A DNA stretch of 64,000 nt from Variovorax atrisoli 110B (lineage in GTDB: Bacteria > Pseudomonadota > Gammaproteobacteria > Burkholderiales > Burkholderiaceae_C). A program made the translations under genes and the position numbers. This document shows, piece by piece, positions 8,100-16,659 of this stretch. The stretch lies in assembly GCF_000382045.1 (NCBI RefSeq), contig NZ_KB907460.1, positions 124,001 to 188,000 on the forward strand, read 5' to 3'. The notes beneath the pieces are model-generated. The model was given only the letters and a program-made list of their open reading frames with translations. It was not told the origin of the DNA and ran no database searches. Position 1 is the first letter of the stretch. The number at the start of each line of letters is the position of its first letter.

Positions 8100-8834
8100 T
8101 CAAGCTTGAAGCAGGCTCCATTGCTCAGAAAAAGTTTCGAGGCTGATCGGCTTCGCATGAGGGTCCTCCTCCCTGAACAATCCGCGGCCAAAACCGAGGT
8201 CCTGCACCGCGTCGCGAAAGCCTCCCATCGAGCCTGATGCGATGCCCCAGGCTCGACGTTTGCAAACCGCGAGGGGACTTTGGAGCAGCGTCGCGATGGC
8301 GGTCATTGCTGACCGGAGGTCGTCTCTGCGCGCAACGGGAGCGCCAGCTGTCAGCGCGACCACCAACACGGAACCGAACAGAGGCTCAATTCCATGTTGT
8401 ACGTGAGGCGCCCGAAGCAGATGGAAGTAGAAGTCCGGCGCCTCGTGCTCTTTCACGCACACCGTCCACGATGGTGTCCATGCTTCCATTCCAAGGAACC
8501 TCCGAAGACTTGGCTCAAGGGCACCGGAGGGTGACCCGTGCGTCCAACGCAAATGCGACTTCGAGTCCCAGCCCATCTTTCCGAAAGCGATCGATCTAGA
8601 TTCCTTTCCCACACCTGAGATCTGGCTTGACCGGACTGTCGGCTTTCCTCGGTCGGAAGAGACAAATGGCGCGAGCAACGGCTCGATCTTCATCCATACC
8701 TCCCATTGCCAGGGGAGCAAGTTTGGCGCACCAAGCAATGCATACACATCGTAGTTCTTGGCGTAGTACGGATTTGAGCTGTTCACGAGGAGTGCGTCTT
8801 TATTCAACTGAATGTACGCCCTGATGCGCGCCAC
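8100..8834 (-). CDS. Hypothetical protein (244 aa), possibly N-terminally truncated
   Basis: The frame opens at a GTG (8834). Upstream an in-frame TGA precedes it by about 20 codons with no better start and no ribosome-binding site between. The first residues (VARIRAYIQLNKDALL) read like the middle of a protein. The rest contains Trp-rich segments (LPWQWEVWMK, TPSWTVCVKEHEAPDF) and a conserved-looking C-terminal end. No known family is recognised. It may be a 5'-truncated gene or an unusual-start orphan. It is transcribed against the small genes to its left and in line with the VOC gene at 8889. Confidence 0.4.
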   Translation of the reverse strand: MARIRAYIQLNKDALLVNSSNPYYAKNYDVYALLGAPNLLPWQWEVWMKIEPLLAPFVSSDRGKPTVRSSQISGVGKESRSIAFGKMGWDSKSHLRWTHGSPSGALEPSLRRFLGMEAWTPSWTVCVKEHEAPDFYFHLLRAPHVQHGIEPLFGSVLVVALTAGAPVARRDDLRSAMTAIATLLQSPLAVCKRRAWGIASGSMGGFRDAVQDLGFGRGLFREEDPHAKPISLETFSEQWSLLQA

Positions 8835-8888
8835 GGGCTTGTCATGGGTGCGTATGTCTGCGCCGGGCGCGGAAGAGGCCCTGTGACC

Positions 8889-9281
8889 TCAGGCACCGAC
8901 TGGCGAACAAAGCTCCACCAGCGCCCCATCCGGACAGCGCACATACGACACTATTTGCCCCCAAGGCTTGGCACGAGGCGGTGCCAGCTCCGCGGCGCCG
9001 GCAGCCAGTGCCCGCGAATGCGCAGCTGCAACGTCGTCGGTGACAAGACCCAGTTCCATCCCCAGCGGCTTCTCCGATTCCGACGCGGCAACGTGACCGC
9101 CATTGAAGTTCATCGATGCAAGCTCGTGTGCCGCGAACGCGAGCGTGGTCTCGCCGCTTTCCAGCTCGCCATACGTTCCCGATTCATGCAGGAAGCGCCT
9201 AGAGAAGCCGAATGCCTGCTCGAAGAACCGCAGCGAGTCTTCGACACTGGGGACGTAGATGATGGTGTAGCCGAGCTTCAT
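8889..9281 (-). CDS. VOC-family (glyoxalase/bleomycin-resistance-like) protein
   Basis: A 130-aa protein beginning MKLGYTIIYVPSVEDSLRFF, a classic vicinal-oxygen-chelate opening. The second half has MELGLVTDDVAAAHSRALAAG and ends YVRCPDGALVELCSP. Two beta-alpha-beta-beta-beta modules of about 60 residues are apparent. The family binds a divalent metal and acts as lyase, dioxygenase or antibiotic-binding protein; the substrate here is unknown. The start at 9281 is chosen over an upstream frame extension because the family begins at this Met and GGAAAG lies upstream. Confidence 0.85.
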   Translation of the reverse strand: MKLGYTIIYVPSVEDSLRFFEQAFGFSRRFLHESGTYGELESGETTLAFAAHELASMNFNGGHVAASESEKPLGMELGLVTDDVAAAHSRALAAGAAELAPPRAKPWGQIVSYVRCPDGALVELCSPVGA

Positions 9282-9710
9282 TGATGCTTTCCGGTTGATT
9301 CGCCTGCTGGATCGATGCGGCGGCGTGTGAATCGATCTTGCCATGTGGCGATCGGCTGCTTGCCTTCGAAACCGCACAGTCCATGGGAGAACCGATGAAG
9401 ATGAAGACTGGCCCCCGCGGCGATCGGACAAGGACGTCATACGCCATGCGATGAGGCGTCCATAAGACGTATGCCATCCTGTCTATTCCCTCGAGCTTGC
9501 GAGGTATTCGAGCTCGATGGAGCGAGTACTACGCAGCCAGGCGCTTCATTCGAAGATGCAATGTAGAAGGGCATCGAAAGCGCTCGACATCCAGCTTCGT
9601 ATGGATGCTTGAATCTTCGGTCGAGGACATCACCGCCTTGCAAAACAGCTGCCTCCTCATGACTTTGGTCATTTCGGGATCGCAATCACGAGCACTAAGA
9701 TGCCCGCACC
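9282..9710. other. Intergenic region between VOC gene and response regulator
   Basis: These 429 bases separate a minus-strand VOC gene from a plus-strand response regulator, so they must carry both promoters. Short plus-strand frames lack ribosome-binding sites. I see no structured RNA or repeat that stands out; a CATACG/CGTATG pair near 9438-9470 is too short to interpret. Confidence 0.4.
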
Positions 9711-10397
9711 ATGGTCAATGCCGCACCACTGCCACTGCATGTTGCGCCGTCGCGCAGCGAGGCCGGCGTGACCATACCGGCACGGGGCATCCTGGTGGTC
9801 GACGACCATGAGCTGGTGCGGCTGGGCCTGCGGGCGCTGTTGCTTGCGGAGACTGCGAGCGTGCCGGTGCATGAGGCGCGCAGCCTGGCGGACGCGTTGA
9901 GGCTGTACGAGTTCTATCTTTCTTCGCATCTGCTGGTGCTGCTCGATCTCGATCTTCCCGACTCCCAGGGGCTCGATACGCTGGTCCGTTTCAGGCGCGC
10001 GTTTCCTGCATCGCGTGTGGTGGTGCTCTCTGGCAAGGACAGCCAGGCGTTGATGCAGGGAGTGACGGCGCTCGGGGCGCAGGCCTTCCTGCCCAAGACG
10101 GGGCACCTGGGCGAGGTGTTGCGCTACGTGCGTGACAACGATCTGGTCGCGCAGCCGGGCTTGTCGACCGCTTCACCGGTTGCTGCACCTCACGCCGTGC
10201 CCGCGATGGCCGAGCCGCAGCCGCAGCTCAATGCGCGCCAGGTCGAGATCCTCGACTGGGTGCTGTCCGGCAAGTCGAACAAGGAGATCGCGCAGCTCTC
10301 GCACCTGACCGAGGGAACGGTCAAGAATCACGTGTCCACGCTGTTGCTGCTGTTCGGCATGCGCTCGCGCGCGCAGCTCATCAGCAGCCTGCGGTAA
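9711..10397 (+). CDS. NarL/FixJ-type response regulator
   Basis: A 228-aa two-domain regulator. The receiver domain (about 26-145) has the acidic pair Asp31-Asp32 in ILVVDDHE, the likely phospho-acceptor Asp79 in LLDLDLP and a conserved Lys in the FLPKTG turn. The C-terminal LuxR-type helix-turn-helix (about 167-228) contains LNARQVEILDWVLSGKSNKE and the TEGTVKNHVSTLL recognition region. The gene lies 35 bp before a hybrid histidine kinase on the same strand. The two form a plausible two-component pair. The stimulus is unknown; the neighbouring lipoprotein is a possible target. Confidence 0.92.
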   Translation: MVNAAPLPLHVAPSRSEAGVTIPARGILVVDDHELVRLGLRALLLAETASVPVHEARSLADALRLYEFYLSSHLLVLLDLDLPDSQGLDTLVRFRRAFPASRVVVLSGKDSQALMQGVTALGAQAFLPKTGHLGEVLRYVRDNDLVAQPGLSTASPVAAPHAVPAMAEPQPQLNARQVEILDWVLSGKSNKEIAQLSHLTEGTVKNHVSTLLLLFGMRSRAQLISSLR

Positions 10398-10432
10398 GGG
10401 ACGCGATCGAATCGCGTGATGCGGCTCTCTGG

Positions 10433-12226
10433 ATGGCTGTCCGCATGCCGGCGATGAATGACCCTCAATCGCCAGAACTCGCCCAGCGCGTGCTGCGCGA
10501 GCAGGTGGCCTCGGTCCATGCCAATGCGCCGGGGGCCTATCTGGCGGACCTTCTCACGGCGCAGTCGCTGGGCATCGCGTTGTTCCTGTCCACGTGGCGC
10601 TGGCAGGTGCTGCTTTGGATGGCGCTGCACCTGGCGTTGACGCTGCGGCGTGCGTACCGGCGCTATCGGCGCAGTCCCGACGCGGCCGATCACCCCGAGT
10701 ACTGGGCGCGCTTCAATGCGCGCAATGTGCTGCTGCGCTCCTGCGTCTGGGGACTCGCTCCGTGGCTGTGCGTGCCGCCGGGGCGCCACCTGGGTCTGTG
10801 GGTCATGGTGATCGTGATGATGATGGGCGGCTGTGCGGGCGGTGCGCTGTCGCTCGCCGTGCTCAAGCGGAACATTCCGCGCTTCATCGTGCCGAGCATG
10901 GCAAGCCTCACTCTGGCACTGGCCTGGCGCGGAGACAGCACGCATCTGTTCCTGGCAAGCGGCTGCCTGCTCTACATGTGCGTGATGATCATGTTCGCGC
11001 TGCAGCACCACAGGCTGCTGACCGCTTCGTTGACCATGCGCTTCGAGAAGGAGGCGCTGGCCGAGCAGCTCAGCCTCCAGATCGCCGCCACGCAGCGCGC
11101 CAGCGAGGAGAAGACGCGCTTTCTCGCTGCGGCGAGCCACGACCTGCGCCAGCCCATGCACGCGATCGCGCTGTTCGGCGCGGTCATCGAGAAGAAGCTT
11201 CGCGGCAGCGAGGACTGGGATCACGCCGCGCGGCTGATGGATGCGGTCGGAACGCTCGGCGATTCGCTCGACACGCTCCTCGACATCTCGCGGCTGGATG
11301 CCGGCGAGGTGGCACCGCAGATACGGCCGGTGGAACTCAACCCGTTGTTCCTCGCGCTCAACAATGTGTTCGCGGCGCAGGCGGCCGACAGGGAGCTGCA
11401 GCTTCGGCTGCGCGCCACGCCTTGCTGGGTGCTGAGCGATCCACAGCTGCTGCAGCGGCTGTTGTCCAACTTGGTGGACAACGCGCTCAAGTACACGCAG
11501 CGCGGCGGCGTGGTGGTGGCCGCGCGTGCACGCGGGCCTCTGGTGTGGATCGACGTGCGCGACACCGGCATCGGCATTGCCGATGAGCACCTCGGCAGCA
11601 TCTTCGACGAGTTCTATCAGATCGGTAACCCGGGGCGCGATCGGGCGAGAGGCCTTGGCATCGGGCTGTCGATCGTGCAGCGGCTCTCGCGTCTTTTGGG
11701 GCATCCGCTGCAGGTGCGTTCGCGCTCGGGGCGGGGCAGTTGCTTTCGGCTGGTGCTTCCCGCGGTGTCGGCCCTGGGCGTCGTGCAGGCGACGGCTCGC
11801 CCGGGTACCGCCTTGCCGCTGCCTCGGCGTGTGCTGCTCCTCGACGACGAGGCCGCGATACGACAGGCCGTCTCGGGGCTGCTGCATGCCCATGGCGTCG
11901 CCATCGACGCGGTGTCCGGCGAAGCAGAGGCCGAGGCCGTGCTGGCGCACGCCGCGGAAGGGAGCTCGCCCGTCGAGGTGCTGCTTTGCGATGTGCGGCT
12001 GGCAGAAGGCGCCGACGGATTGGCCGCGGCGCAGCGTCTGCGCGCACGCTTCGGACCCGGTCTGCACGTGATGCTGATCACCGGCGAAACCGCGCCGCAG
12101 CGGCAGCAGCAGATGCGCGACTCCGGGCTGCAGGTCCTGCTCAAGCCGGTGGCTGCCGACAGGCTGCTGCAGGCCCTCGCATCGATGGCACAGCTCGACA
12201 AGGCACCCGCCGGCATGCGCTCGTGA
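10433..12226 (+). CDS. Hybrid sensor histidine kinase/response regulator
   Basis: A 597-aa protein. The N-terminal third carries about five or six hydrophobic segments (for example LGLWVMVIVMMMGGCAGG), an integral-membrane sensor without a large periplasmic loop. The HisKA domain has the phospho-acceptor His236 in AASHDLRQPMHAI. The HATPase domain follows, with NLVDNALKYT near residue 350 and DTGIGIA and GLGIGLSIV boxes. The C-terminal receiver (about 465-585) has LLLDDEAAIRQ and the Asp in LLCDVRL. There is no HPt domain, so phosphotransfer to the upstream NarL-type partner may be direct from the kinase core. Other in-frame ATGs at 10445 and 10454 are possible starts. Confidence 0.9.
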   Translation: MAVRMPAMNDPQSPELAQRVLREQVASVHANAPGAYLADLLTAQSLGIALFLSTWRWQVLLWMALHLALTLRRAYRRYRRSPDAADHPEYWARFNARNVLLRSCVWGLAPWLCVPPGRHLGLWVMVIVMMMGGCAGGALSLAVLKRNIPRFIVPSMASLTLALAWRGDSTHLFLASGCLLYMCVMIMFALQHHRLLTASLTMRFEKEALAEQLSLQIAATQRASEEKTRFLAAASHDLRQPMHAIALFGAVIEKKLRGSEDWDHAARLMDAVGTLGDSLDTLLDISRLDAGEVAPQIRPVELNPLFLALNNVFAAQAADRELQLRLRATPCWVLSDPQLLQRLLSNLVDNALKYTQRGGVVVAARARGPLVWIDVRDTGIGIADEHLGSIFDEFYQIGNPGRDRARGLGIGLSIVQRLSRLLGHPLQVRSRSGRGSCFRLVLPAVSALGVVQATARPGTALPLPRRVLLLDDEAAIRQAVSGLLHAHGVAIDAVSGEAEAEAVLAHAAEGSSPVEVLLCDVRLAEGADGLAAAQRLRARFGPGLHVMLITGETAPQRQQQMRDSGLQVLLKPVAADRLLQALASMAQLDKAPAGMRS

Positions 12227-12337
12227 GCGTGAATTTTTTGCTGCGTTGCGATGACCTTCGACACTGGATCGGGGGTGTTGCCTTCCATACCGTGGAGCCT
12301 TCTCGTTCACTCCACTTTGAAAAAAGGAAGGCCCATC

Positions 12338-13711
12338 ATGAATTCCACACGTACCGCTTCCCGCGCATGGCGTGCACCCGTTGCACTTCTCATGACGAAT
12401 CTCCTGCTGGCCGCCTGCGGCGGCGGTGGGGGAGGCGGCGGCGGCTTCCCCGGGTTCGCCGTCGCTCCTGCGCCGGCCCCTGCGCCTGCGTCGCAGGGAA
12501 CGCCGCCACCCGCACCTGCACCAGCGCCGGAAGAAACCGCGGTCGCCATCACCGCGCAGCCATCGGATATCACCATCGGCCAGGGCGTGGCCGCCACGTT
12601 GAAGGTGCAGGCGGTGCGCGCGACGGCCTACCAATGGCAGCGCAGCGTCGATGGCGGCAGCAGCTGGACCGATGTTTCCGGCGCCACGAGCGACAGCTTC
12701 ACCACTGCAGCCAATCAGCTCGCCGACAGCGGTCAGAAGCTTCGCGTGCGCGTGAGCGGCACCGATAGCAGCGTGACCAGCCAGGCTGCGACACTTACGG
12801 TCAAGCCCTGGGTCGCGACCGTGCTGGCGACCACGGGCGTGACCTACAGCAGTCCCTATCAGATGGTGCTGGACTCCAGCGGCGCGAATCTCTACGTGGC
12901 CATGGGCGGCAACGGTGCGGTCTACAGGATCGACACGGCCAGCGGCAACGGTGCCGAAGTTGTACCTGTCTCGAGCATGAATGCGCCGTTCGGCCTGGCT
13001 CTCGCGGCCGATGGAACCTTGTATGTGAGCGAGCGGCATCGCATCAACAAGATCGCTCCCAACGCGACCACGTTCACGACCTGGGTGGGCTCCGGCAGCA
13101 GCGGTTATGCAGACAGTCCTTCGGCGCCGTTGTTCAACACCCCCGCCAGCATCGCGCTGGACGGCGCAGGCAACCTGTTCGTGGCGGACCTCGAGAACAA
13201 GCGCGTGCGCAAGGTGGCAGCTGACGGCACCACCACGACGCTCGCCGGTGACGGCACGCAGGCCTATCTCGACGGAGTCGGCACCGCCGCACAGTTCGCC
13301 CGCCCGCAGGGCCTGGCGATCAGCCGCGACGGACGCACGCTCTACGACACGGACACCGACAGCCTGTGCCTGCGCAAGATCGACGTGGCCACCGCCGAAG
13401 TGAGCACGCTGCTGGGCGATTGCACCAACGCCACCTCCGGCCTTGCCGACGGAACGGCAGCCACGCCGGCCAAGATCGGCTACACCTACGGCGTGACGGT
13501 GGACGCGAGCAACAACGTCTTCCTGACCCACGCCTGGGACGGCGTGGCGCGAGTGGTCGCGCCCTCTGGCGAGATCAGCACGCTGCGCGACAGCACCGGC
13601 GCGGCACTGAGCTTCAACTTCCCCATCGGCGTGGCGGTGGCCGGCGATGGCACCGTGTACGTGGGGGCCTCGCACGGCAACAAGATCTTCAAGCTCACGC
13701 CGGCGCCTTGA
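12338..13711 (+). CDS. NHL-repeat lipoprotein with Ig-like domain
   Basis: A 457-aa lipoprotein. The signal peptide ends in a lipobox LLAAC with Cys27, followed by a Gly run and a Pro/Ala-rich linker. An Ig-like domain (about 65-150, with TAYQWQRSVDGGSSWTDV) precedes NHL-type beta-propeller repeats (about 160-457) with repeated units such as PFGLALAADGTLYVSERHR and GVAVAGDGTVYVGASHGNKI. AAGGAAGG precedes the ATG, so this start is preferred to the upstream in-frame ATG at 12251. It should sit on the outer or inner membrane facing the periplasm as a binding scaffold. Its place after the two-component genes suggests co-regulation. Confidence 0.85.
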   Translation: MNSTRTASRAWRAPVALLMTNLLLAACGGGGGGGGGFPGFAVAPAPAPAPASQGTPPPAPAPAPEETAVAITAQPSDITIGQGVAATLKVQAVRATAYQWQRSVDGGSSWTDVSGATSDSFTTAANQLADSGQKLRVRVSGTDSSVTSQAATLTVKPWVATVLATTGVTYSSPYQMVLDSSGANLYVAMGGNGAVYRIDTASGNGAEVVPVSSMNAPFGLALAADGTLYVSERHRINKIAPNATTFTTWVGSGSSGYADSPSAPLFNTPASIALDGAGNLFVADLENKRVRKVAADGTTTTLAGDGTQAYLDGVGTAAQFARPQGLAISRDGRTLYDTDTDSLCLRKIDVATAEVSTLLGDCTNATSGLADGTAATPAKIGYTYGVTVDASNNVFLTHAWDGVARVVAPSGEISTLRDSTGAALSFNFPIGVAVAGDGTVYVGASHGNKIFKLTPAP

Positions 13712-13722
13712 AGTGCATCGGA

Positions 13723-13752
13723 AAGTCCGGCTTGCACGTGCGGGCTGGACTT
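13723..13752. terminator. Hairpin after the NHL lipoprotein gene
   Basis: Arms AAGTCC (13723-13728) and GGACTT (13747-13752) pair perfectly, with further inner pairing around GCACGTGC. It lies 12 bases past the lipoprotein stop codon. There is no T-run, so it is at best a weak or Rho-assisted terminator. Confidence 0.3.
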
Positions 13753-13853
13753 GGGGCGTACGGATGCAGCGCTTGGCTTCGCTTGCGAAGAAGTCTTGCG
13801 TCGAGTATGCGTCTCGCAGGAGATGAGTGGCTCGCCTGAACGGCGAGCGTCTC

Positions 13854-14288
13854 TCAGCCCAACTGCTCGGCCAGCCCGACGATGATGCCCTCGGGACCGC
13901 GAATGTAGGCGAGCCGGTACGACTGCCCGTACTGCATCTGGCCGATGAGTTCGGCGCCATGCGCCTGCATGCGCGCGAGGACGGCGTCGAGGCCGTCGAC
14001 GGCGAACATGATGCGGCGCAGGCCGAGCGTGTTCACCGGCGCATCCACCGGTCCGAACCTGATCGCGTCGGGCGTATGGAACTTGTCGAGCTCGATGCCC
14101 TGACCATCGGGCGTGCGCAGCATGGCCAGGGTGGCGCGCACGTCCGCGAGCCCGATGAGGCTTCCGACGGAGGGCCCCTCGACCGTGGTCTGGCCCTCGA
14201 GCTCGAGGCCGAGTTCGAGGAAGAAAGCCTTCACTGCCTCGAGGTCGTCGACCACGATGAGGACGTTGTCCATTCGCTTGATCGTCAT
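13854..14288 (-). CDS. VOC-family protein
   Basis: A 144-aa protein starting MTIKRMDNVLIVVDDLEAVK, the standard glyoxalase/dioxygenase-fold opening. The second module contains RRIMFAVDGLDAVLARMQAHG and ends YIRGPEGIIVGLAEQLG, where the conserved Glu of the metal site is expected. GAAGGA lies just upstream of the chosen ATG. It is the last gene of a minus-strand run (luxR, DUF1330, two unknowns, this). The enzyme activity cannot be assigned from sequence; many such proteins act in fosfomycin/bleomycin-type resistance or small-molecule metabolism. Confidence 0.85.
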   Translation of the reverse strand: MTIKRMDNVLIVVDDLEAVKAFFLELGLELEGQTTVEGPSVGSLIGLADVRATLAMLRTPDGQGIELDKFHTPDAIRFGPVDAPVNTLGLRRIMFAVDGLDAVLARMQAHGAELIGQMQYGQSYRLAYIRGPEGIIVGLAEQLG

Positions 14289-14322
14289 GTCCTTCGATCT
14301 CCCTTCTTTCGATTGCCGGTGA

Positions 14323-14937
14323 TCAGGCAGGAGCGGCGAGCAAGGCCTTTGCCCGTGCCAACAACTCCTTGACCGCCTTCTTGGACGGCCGTCGATCCGC
14401 GATCCTTGCGGCGAGCCGCTCGACGATGGGGCGGTGACCGATGCCGATGGCGATCTCCAGGAGTTCCTCCTGGTGCGGATGGATAGCCGTGTAGTCCCTG
14501 CCGATCTCGGCGCACCGCGCCACGGCTTCATCGAAGAGCTGCGCGAAGCGCTCGGGTTCGCCGCGGGCGTTCAGCAGCAGTTGGAAGAAGCCCCATTCCA
14601 CCATGTGGCTGTCCTGCGCCAGCCCGTGGCCGGCCCAGTCGAAGGCGATGGCCTGGCGCAGCAAGGGTTCCGCGGTCTCGGCCTGCGCCGCGCGATTGAA
14701 TGCGATGCCTGCGCGCACCAGATGGTTCATCGCCTGGTTGGGCTTGGACTGATCCGCGCGGTGCTCGGCCTCGGCCCTTTCGGTCGCGAGGCAGAAGAGC
14801 ATGGCGGCCTCCGCGTGGAGTTTCCTGTCCTGGCGCTGATGCGCGCGGCTGGCGACATCGAAGGCGGAGAAAGGTGCGTCGGCTTTTTCCTTGATCAGGG
14901 CGCGCGCCGCGTCTCGGTCGTAGGTCGGCAGTTTCAT
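14323..14937 (-). CDS. Hypothetical helical-repeat protein (204 aa)
   Basis: MKLPTYDRDAARALIKEKAD begins a soluble, almost entirely helical protein with TPR-like spacing of small and aromatic residues (for example HLVRAGIAFNRAAQAETAEP and a later LLRQAIAFDWAGHG). No catalytic motif is evident. It lies 34 bp upstream of the VOC gene on the same strand and is probably co-transcribed. Family not recognised; an adaptor or scaffold role would only be a guess. Confidence 0.65.
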   Translation of the reverse strand: MKLPTYDRDAARALIKEKADAPFSAFDVASRAHQRQDRKLHAEAAMLFCLATERAEAEHRADQSKPNQAMNHLVRAGIAFNRAAQAETAEPLLRQAIAFDWAGHGLAQDSHMVEWGFFQLLLNARGEPERFAQLFDEAVARCAEIGRDYTAIHPHQEELLEIAIGIGHRPIVERLAARIADRRPSKKAVKELLARAKALLAAPA

Positions 14938-15009
14938 GCTGAGGAGAGGCGGAGGTGGTGTGTGTCGGTGTGTCAGGCATCCACGCTGCGGCCGCAGCCG
15001 GCGGTGGCG

Positions 15010-15402
15010 CTACATGACGTGGATGTCGTTCAGCCGCACCGTGAGCCCGTCGGCGCCCTGTTCGACGTGGAAGGTCGCGGTGATGTCGGAGGCATGGCCG
15101 TCGATGTTCAGGTCGTACCAGATCTCGCCGATGCCGCTGCTGCCGTCTTCGTGCCAGCGGCTCACTTCCTTGCGCTGGGAGATGTCGGTGGGCTTGCCGT
15201 GCAGTGTGACCTTCTGGCTGGCGCTGCATTCGCCGTACGACTTGATGACCTCGCGTATCAGTTCCGGCGTCCATCTCATCGATGGCTCGTGCGCAGTGAA
15301 CGCGAAGGCCGCCGCGTAGTCTTCCGCCTCCAGCAGGCTGGCCCATTCGTCTGCGAAATGGATCAGGTCCTCGTCGGATGCGGAGGCTGGGAGGTGGGCC
15401 AT
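15010..15402 (-). CDS. Hypothetical protein (130 aa)
   Basis: The product starts MAHLPASASDEDLIHFADEW. It has an acidic, helical N-terminal half and a beta-rich C-terminal half (GEIWYDLNIDGHASDITATF and a final VRLNDIHVM). The layout of a helix bundle followed by a curved sheet recalls SnoaL/NTF2-like folds, but no catalytic residues can be assigned. There is no signal peptide. It lies within the minus-strand run of small genes between a LuxR regulator and a VOC protein. Confidence 0.6.
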   Translation of the reverse strand: MAHLPASASDEDLIHFADEWASLLEAEDYAAAFAFTAHEPSMRWTPELIREVIKSYGECSASQKVTLHGKPTDISQRKEVSRWHEDGSSGIGEIWYDLNIDGHASDITATFHVEQGADGLTVRLNDIHVM

Positions 15403-15491
15403 GGTGGCTGATGCGAAGGAAGAATGGACGCTGCGCGCACGGGCCTCGTGCAGGCGAAGCCCGGGTCTTTCAACATGCTTTCAATGGGCTT

Positions 15492-15782
15492 TCAAACCCC
15501 TTCGATGATCCGCAGGTCGCGCTCGGCGCCATCGCCCAGTGCGTCGAGCGCGGCCTTGTATTCGGGGCTGTCGTGCGTGGCGGTGGCCTTCTCGAGGCTG
15601 TCGAACTCGATCAGCACGGTGCGTTCGGACAGGCCGAACTCGTAGACCTTGGCAGGCAGGCCGCGCGCGAGGAAGCGTCCGCCTCCTGCCGTGATCGCCG
15701 GACCTGCCAGCTTTGCGTAGGCTGCGAGCTTGTCCGCATCCTTGATGGCGCGATAGGCGCTGACCCAATAGGCTTTTGCCAT
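15492..15782 (-). CDS. DUF1330 protein
   Basis: A 96-aa protein with the DUF1330 pattern: MAKAYWVSAYRAIKDADKLAAY at the N-terminus, then GGRFLARG, RTVLIEFDSLEKA and the HDSPEYKAALDALGDGAERD segment. The family adopts a dimeric alpha-beta barrel fold. Its biochemical function is mostly unknown. The gene is 66 bp downstream of the LuxR-type gene on the same strand and may be one of its targets. Length and motif order agree with the family. Confidence 0.88.
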   Translation of the reverse strand: MAKAYWVSAYRAIKDADKLAAYAKLAGPAITAGGGRFLARGLPAKVYEFGLSERTVLIEFDSLEKATATHDSPEYKAALDALGDGAERDLRIIEGV

Positions 15783-15848
15783 GTTGGCTTCTCTCTCGTT
15801 GTTGGACCAGCGGGCAATATAGCCTGCCTGTCCGAGAAGCCCCTGGCC

Positions 15849-16349
15849 TCAGCAGGTTGCGGGAATCTCCGCGCGAGCCACGGCCACCTGCGCATCCTCG
15901 TCGCGCCACATCAGCAGGCCCCTTTGCATCGCCTCCCGCACGGCCTGCGTGCGCGAGCGCACGCCGAGCTTGCGGTACATGCTCTTCACCTGCGCCTCGA
16001 TGGTGTTGATCGAGCGGTGGGTCGCATCGGCGATCTCGCGATTGGTGGAGCCGCCGGCGATCATGCACAGCACCTTGAGCTCTCGCGACGACAGCGGCGA
16101 GGTGAGTGCATCGGGCGCCGGCTTGCAGCCCGCTGCGGAAGACGCGATGGCGCCGAGGATGCCCTGCGCCGCACGTGCTGCGGCCGGCGCGTCGCCCGTC
16201 TCGATGGAGCGCAGCAGGAACGCGAGCTGCACTTCGCTGGCCTGGGTGAACAACTCGCACAGGGCACCGGCCACCGCCATCGCATGAGCGGAGCGGCCGG
16301 CGTGCACGGGCATGGAGAAATCCTCTGGAGCGTGAACGGACTGCATCAT
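15849..16349 (-). CDS. LuxR-type helix-turn-helix regulator
   Basis: A 166-aa protein. The N-terminal 85 residues have no recognisable sensor domain. Residues 88-150 form a LuxR/GerE helix-turn-helix with LSSRELKVLCMIAGGSTNRE and NTIEAQVKSMYRKLGVRSRT. There is no receiver domain, so it is not a conventional response regulator. It is divergent from the AraC gene at 16660 across a 310-bp region holding a CRP-like palindrome. It probably heads the minus-strand run that follows. Confidence 0.85.
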   Translation of the reverse strand: MMQSVHAPEDFSMPVHAGRSAHAMAVAGALCELFTQASEVQLAFLLRSIETGDAPAAARAAQGILGAIASSAAGCKPAPDALTSPLSSRELKVLCMIAGGSTNREIADATHRSINTIEAQVKSMYRKLGVRSRTQAVREAMQRGLLMWRDEDAQVAVARAEIPATC

Positions 16350-16659
16350 GGAAAGTGGAAGGGAAGGCTGTATGGGCCCGACGGCTTCCGGACCGTTGTC
16401 CTTGGCGCTACCGAGCGAAGTCGATGGTATTAATCGCCTCGCTCCGGCGCACTCGCTATATCGGCCCGGATGTGCTGTGGATCACATTCCGGTGCAAAGA
16501 GTCCGAAGCTCGTGGATCGGCTCCAGCGGTACCGCGTTCGAATGCAGTCTGGCCGATCACGACCCCTGGAAAGCCCCGCGGACGCGGTCCGTACTGCTCA
16601 ACTCGGATGTACGAAGAAGTGATTAATCTGGCAATATCGCGCCCCAGACGCCGACGGCC
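16350..16659. other. Divergent promoter region luxR/araC
   Basis: These 310 bases carry no gene but should contain promoters for the minus-strand LuxR gene and the plus-strand AraC gene. A CRP-like palindrome sits at 16469-16488. The last 50 bases before the AraC start are A/T-richer (GTGATTAATCTGGCAATATC around 16620-16639), suitable for a promoter. Confidence 0.5.
16469..16488. promoter_or_regulatory. CRP-like palindrome upstream of araC/luxR
   Basis: GATGTG (16469-16474), 8 bases, CACATT (16483-16488). In Crp terms this is TGTGC-N6-TCACA, one mismatch from the TGTGA-N6-TCACA consensus. It lies in the divergent region close to three Crp/Fnr-type genes. Binding by any of them is inferred from motif and proximity. 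Confidence 0.45.

Noticed and set aside
9497..9811. Plus-strand 104-codon frame ahead of the response regulator
   Set aside because: It overlaps the response-regulator start in another frame, lacks a ribosome-binding site and has shadow-like composition after residue 60.
12218..12237. Possible terminator after the hybrid kinase (CGCTC-GT-GAGCG then T-run)
   Set aside because: The loop is only two bases, so the stem cannot form as drawn, and the T-run is separated by TGAA. The lipoprotein gene that follows may be co-transcribed.
10328..13960. A 1210-codon minus-strand frame opposite the two-component genes
   Set aside because: Arg/His/Gln-rich shadow without motifs; the plus-strand kinase, regulator and lipoprotein are unambiguous.
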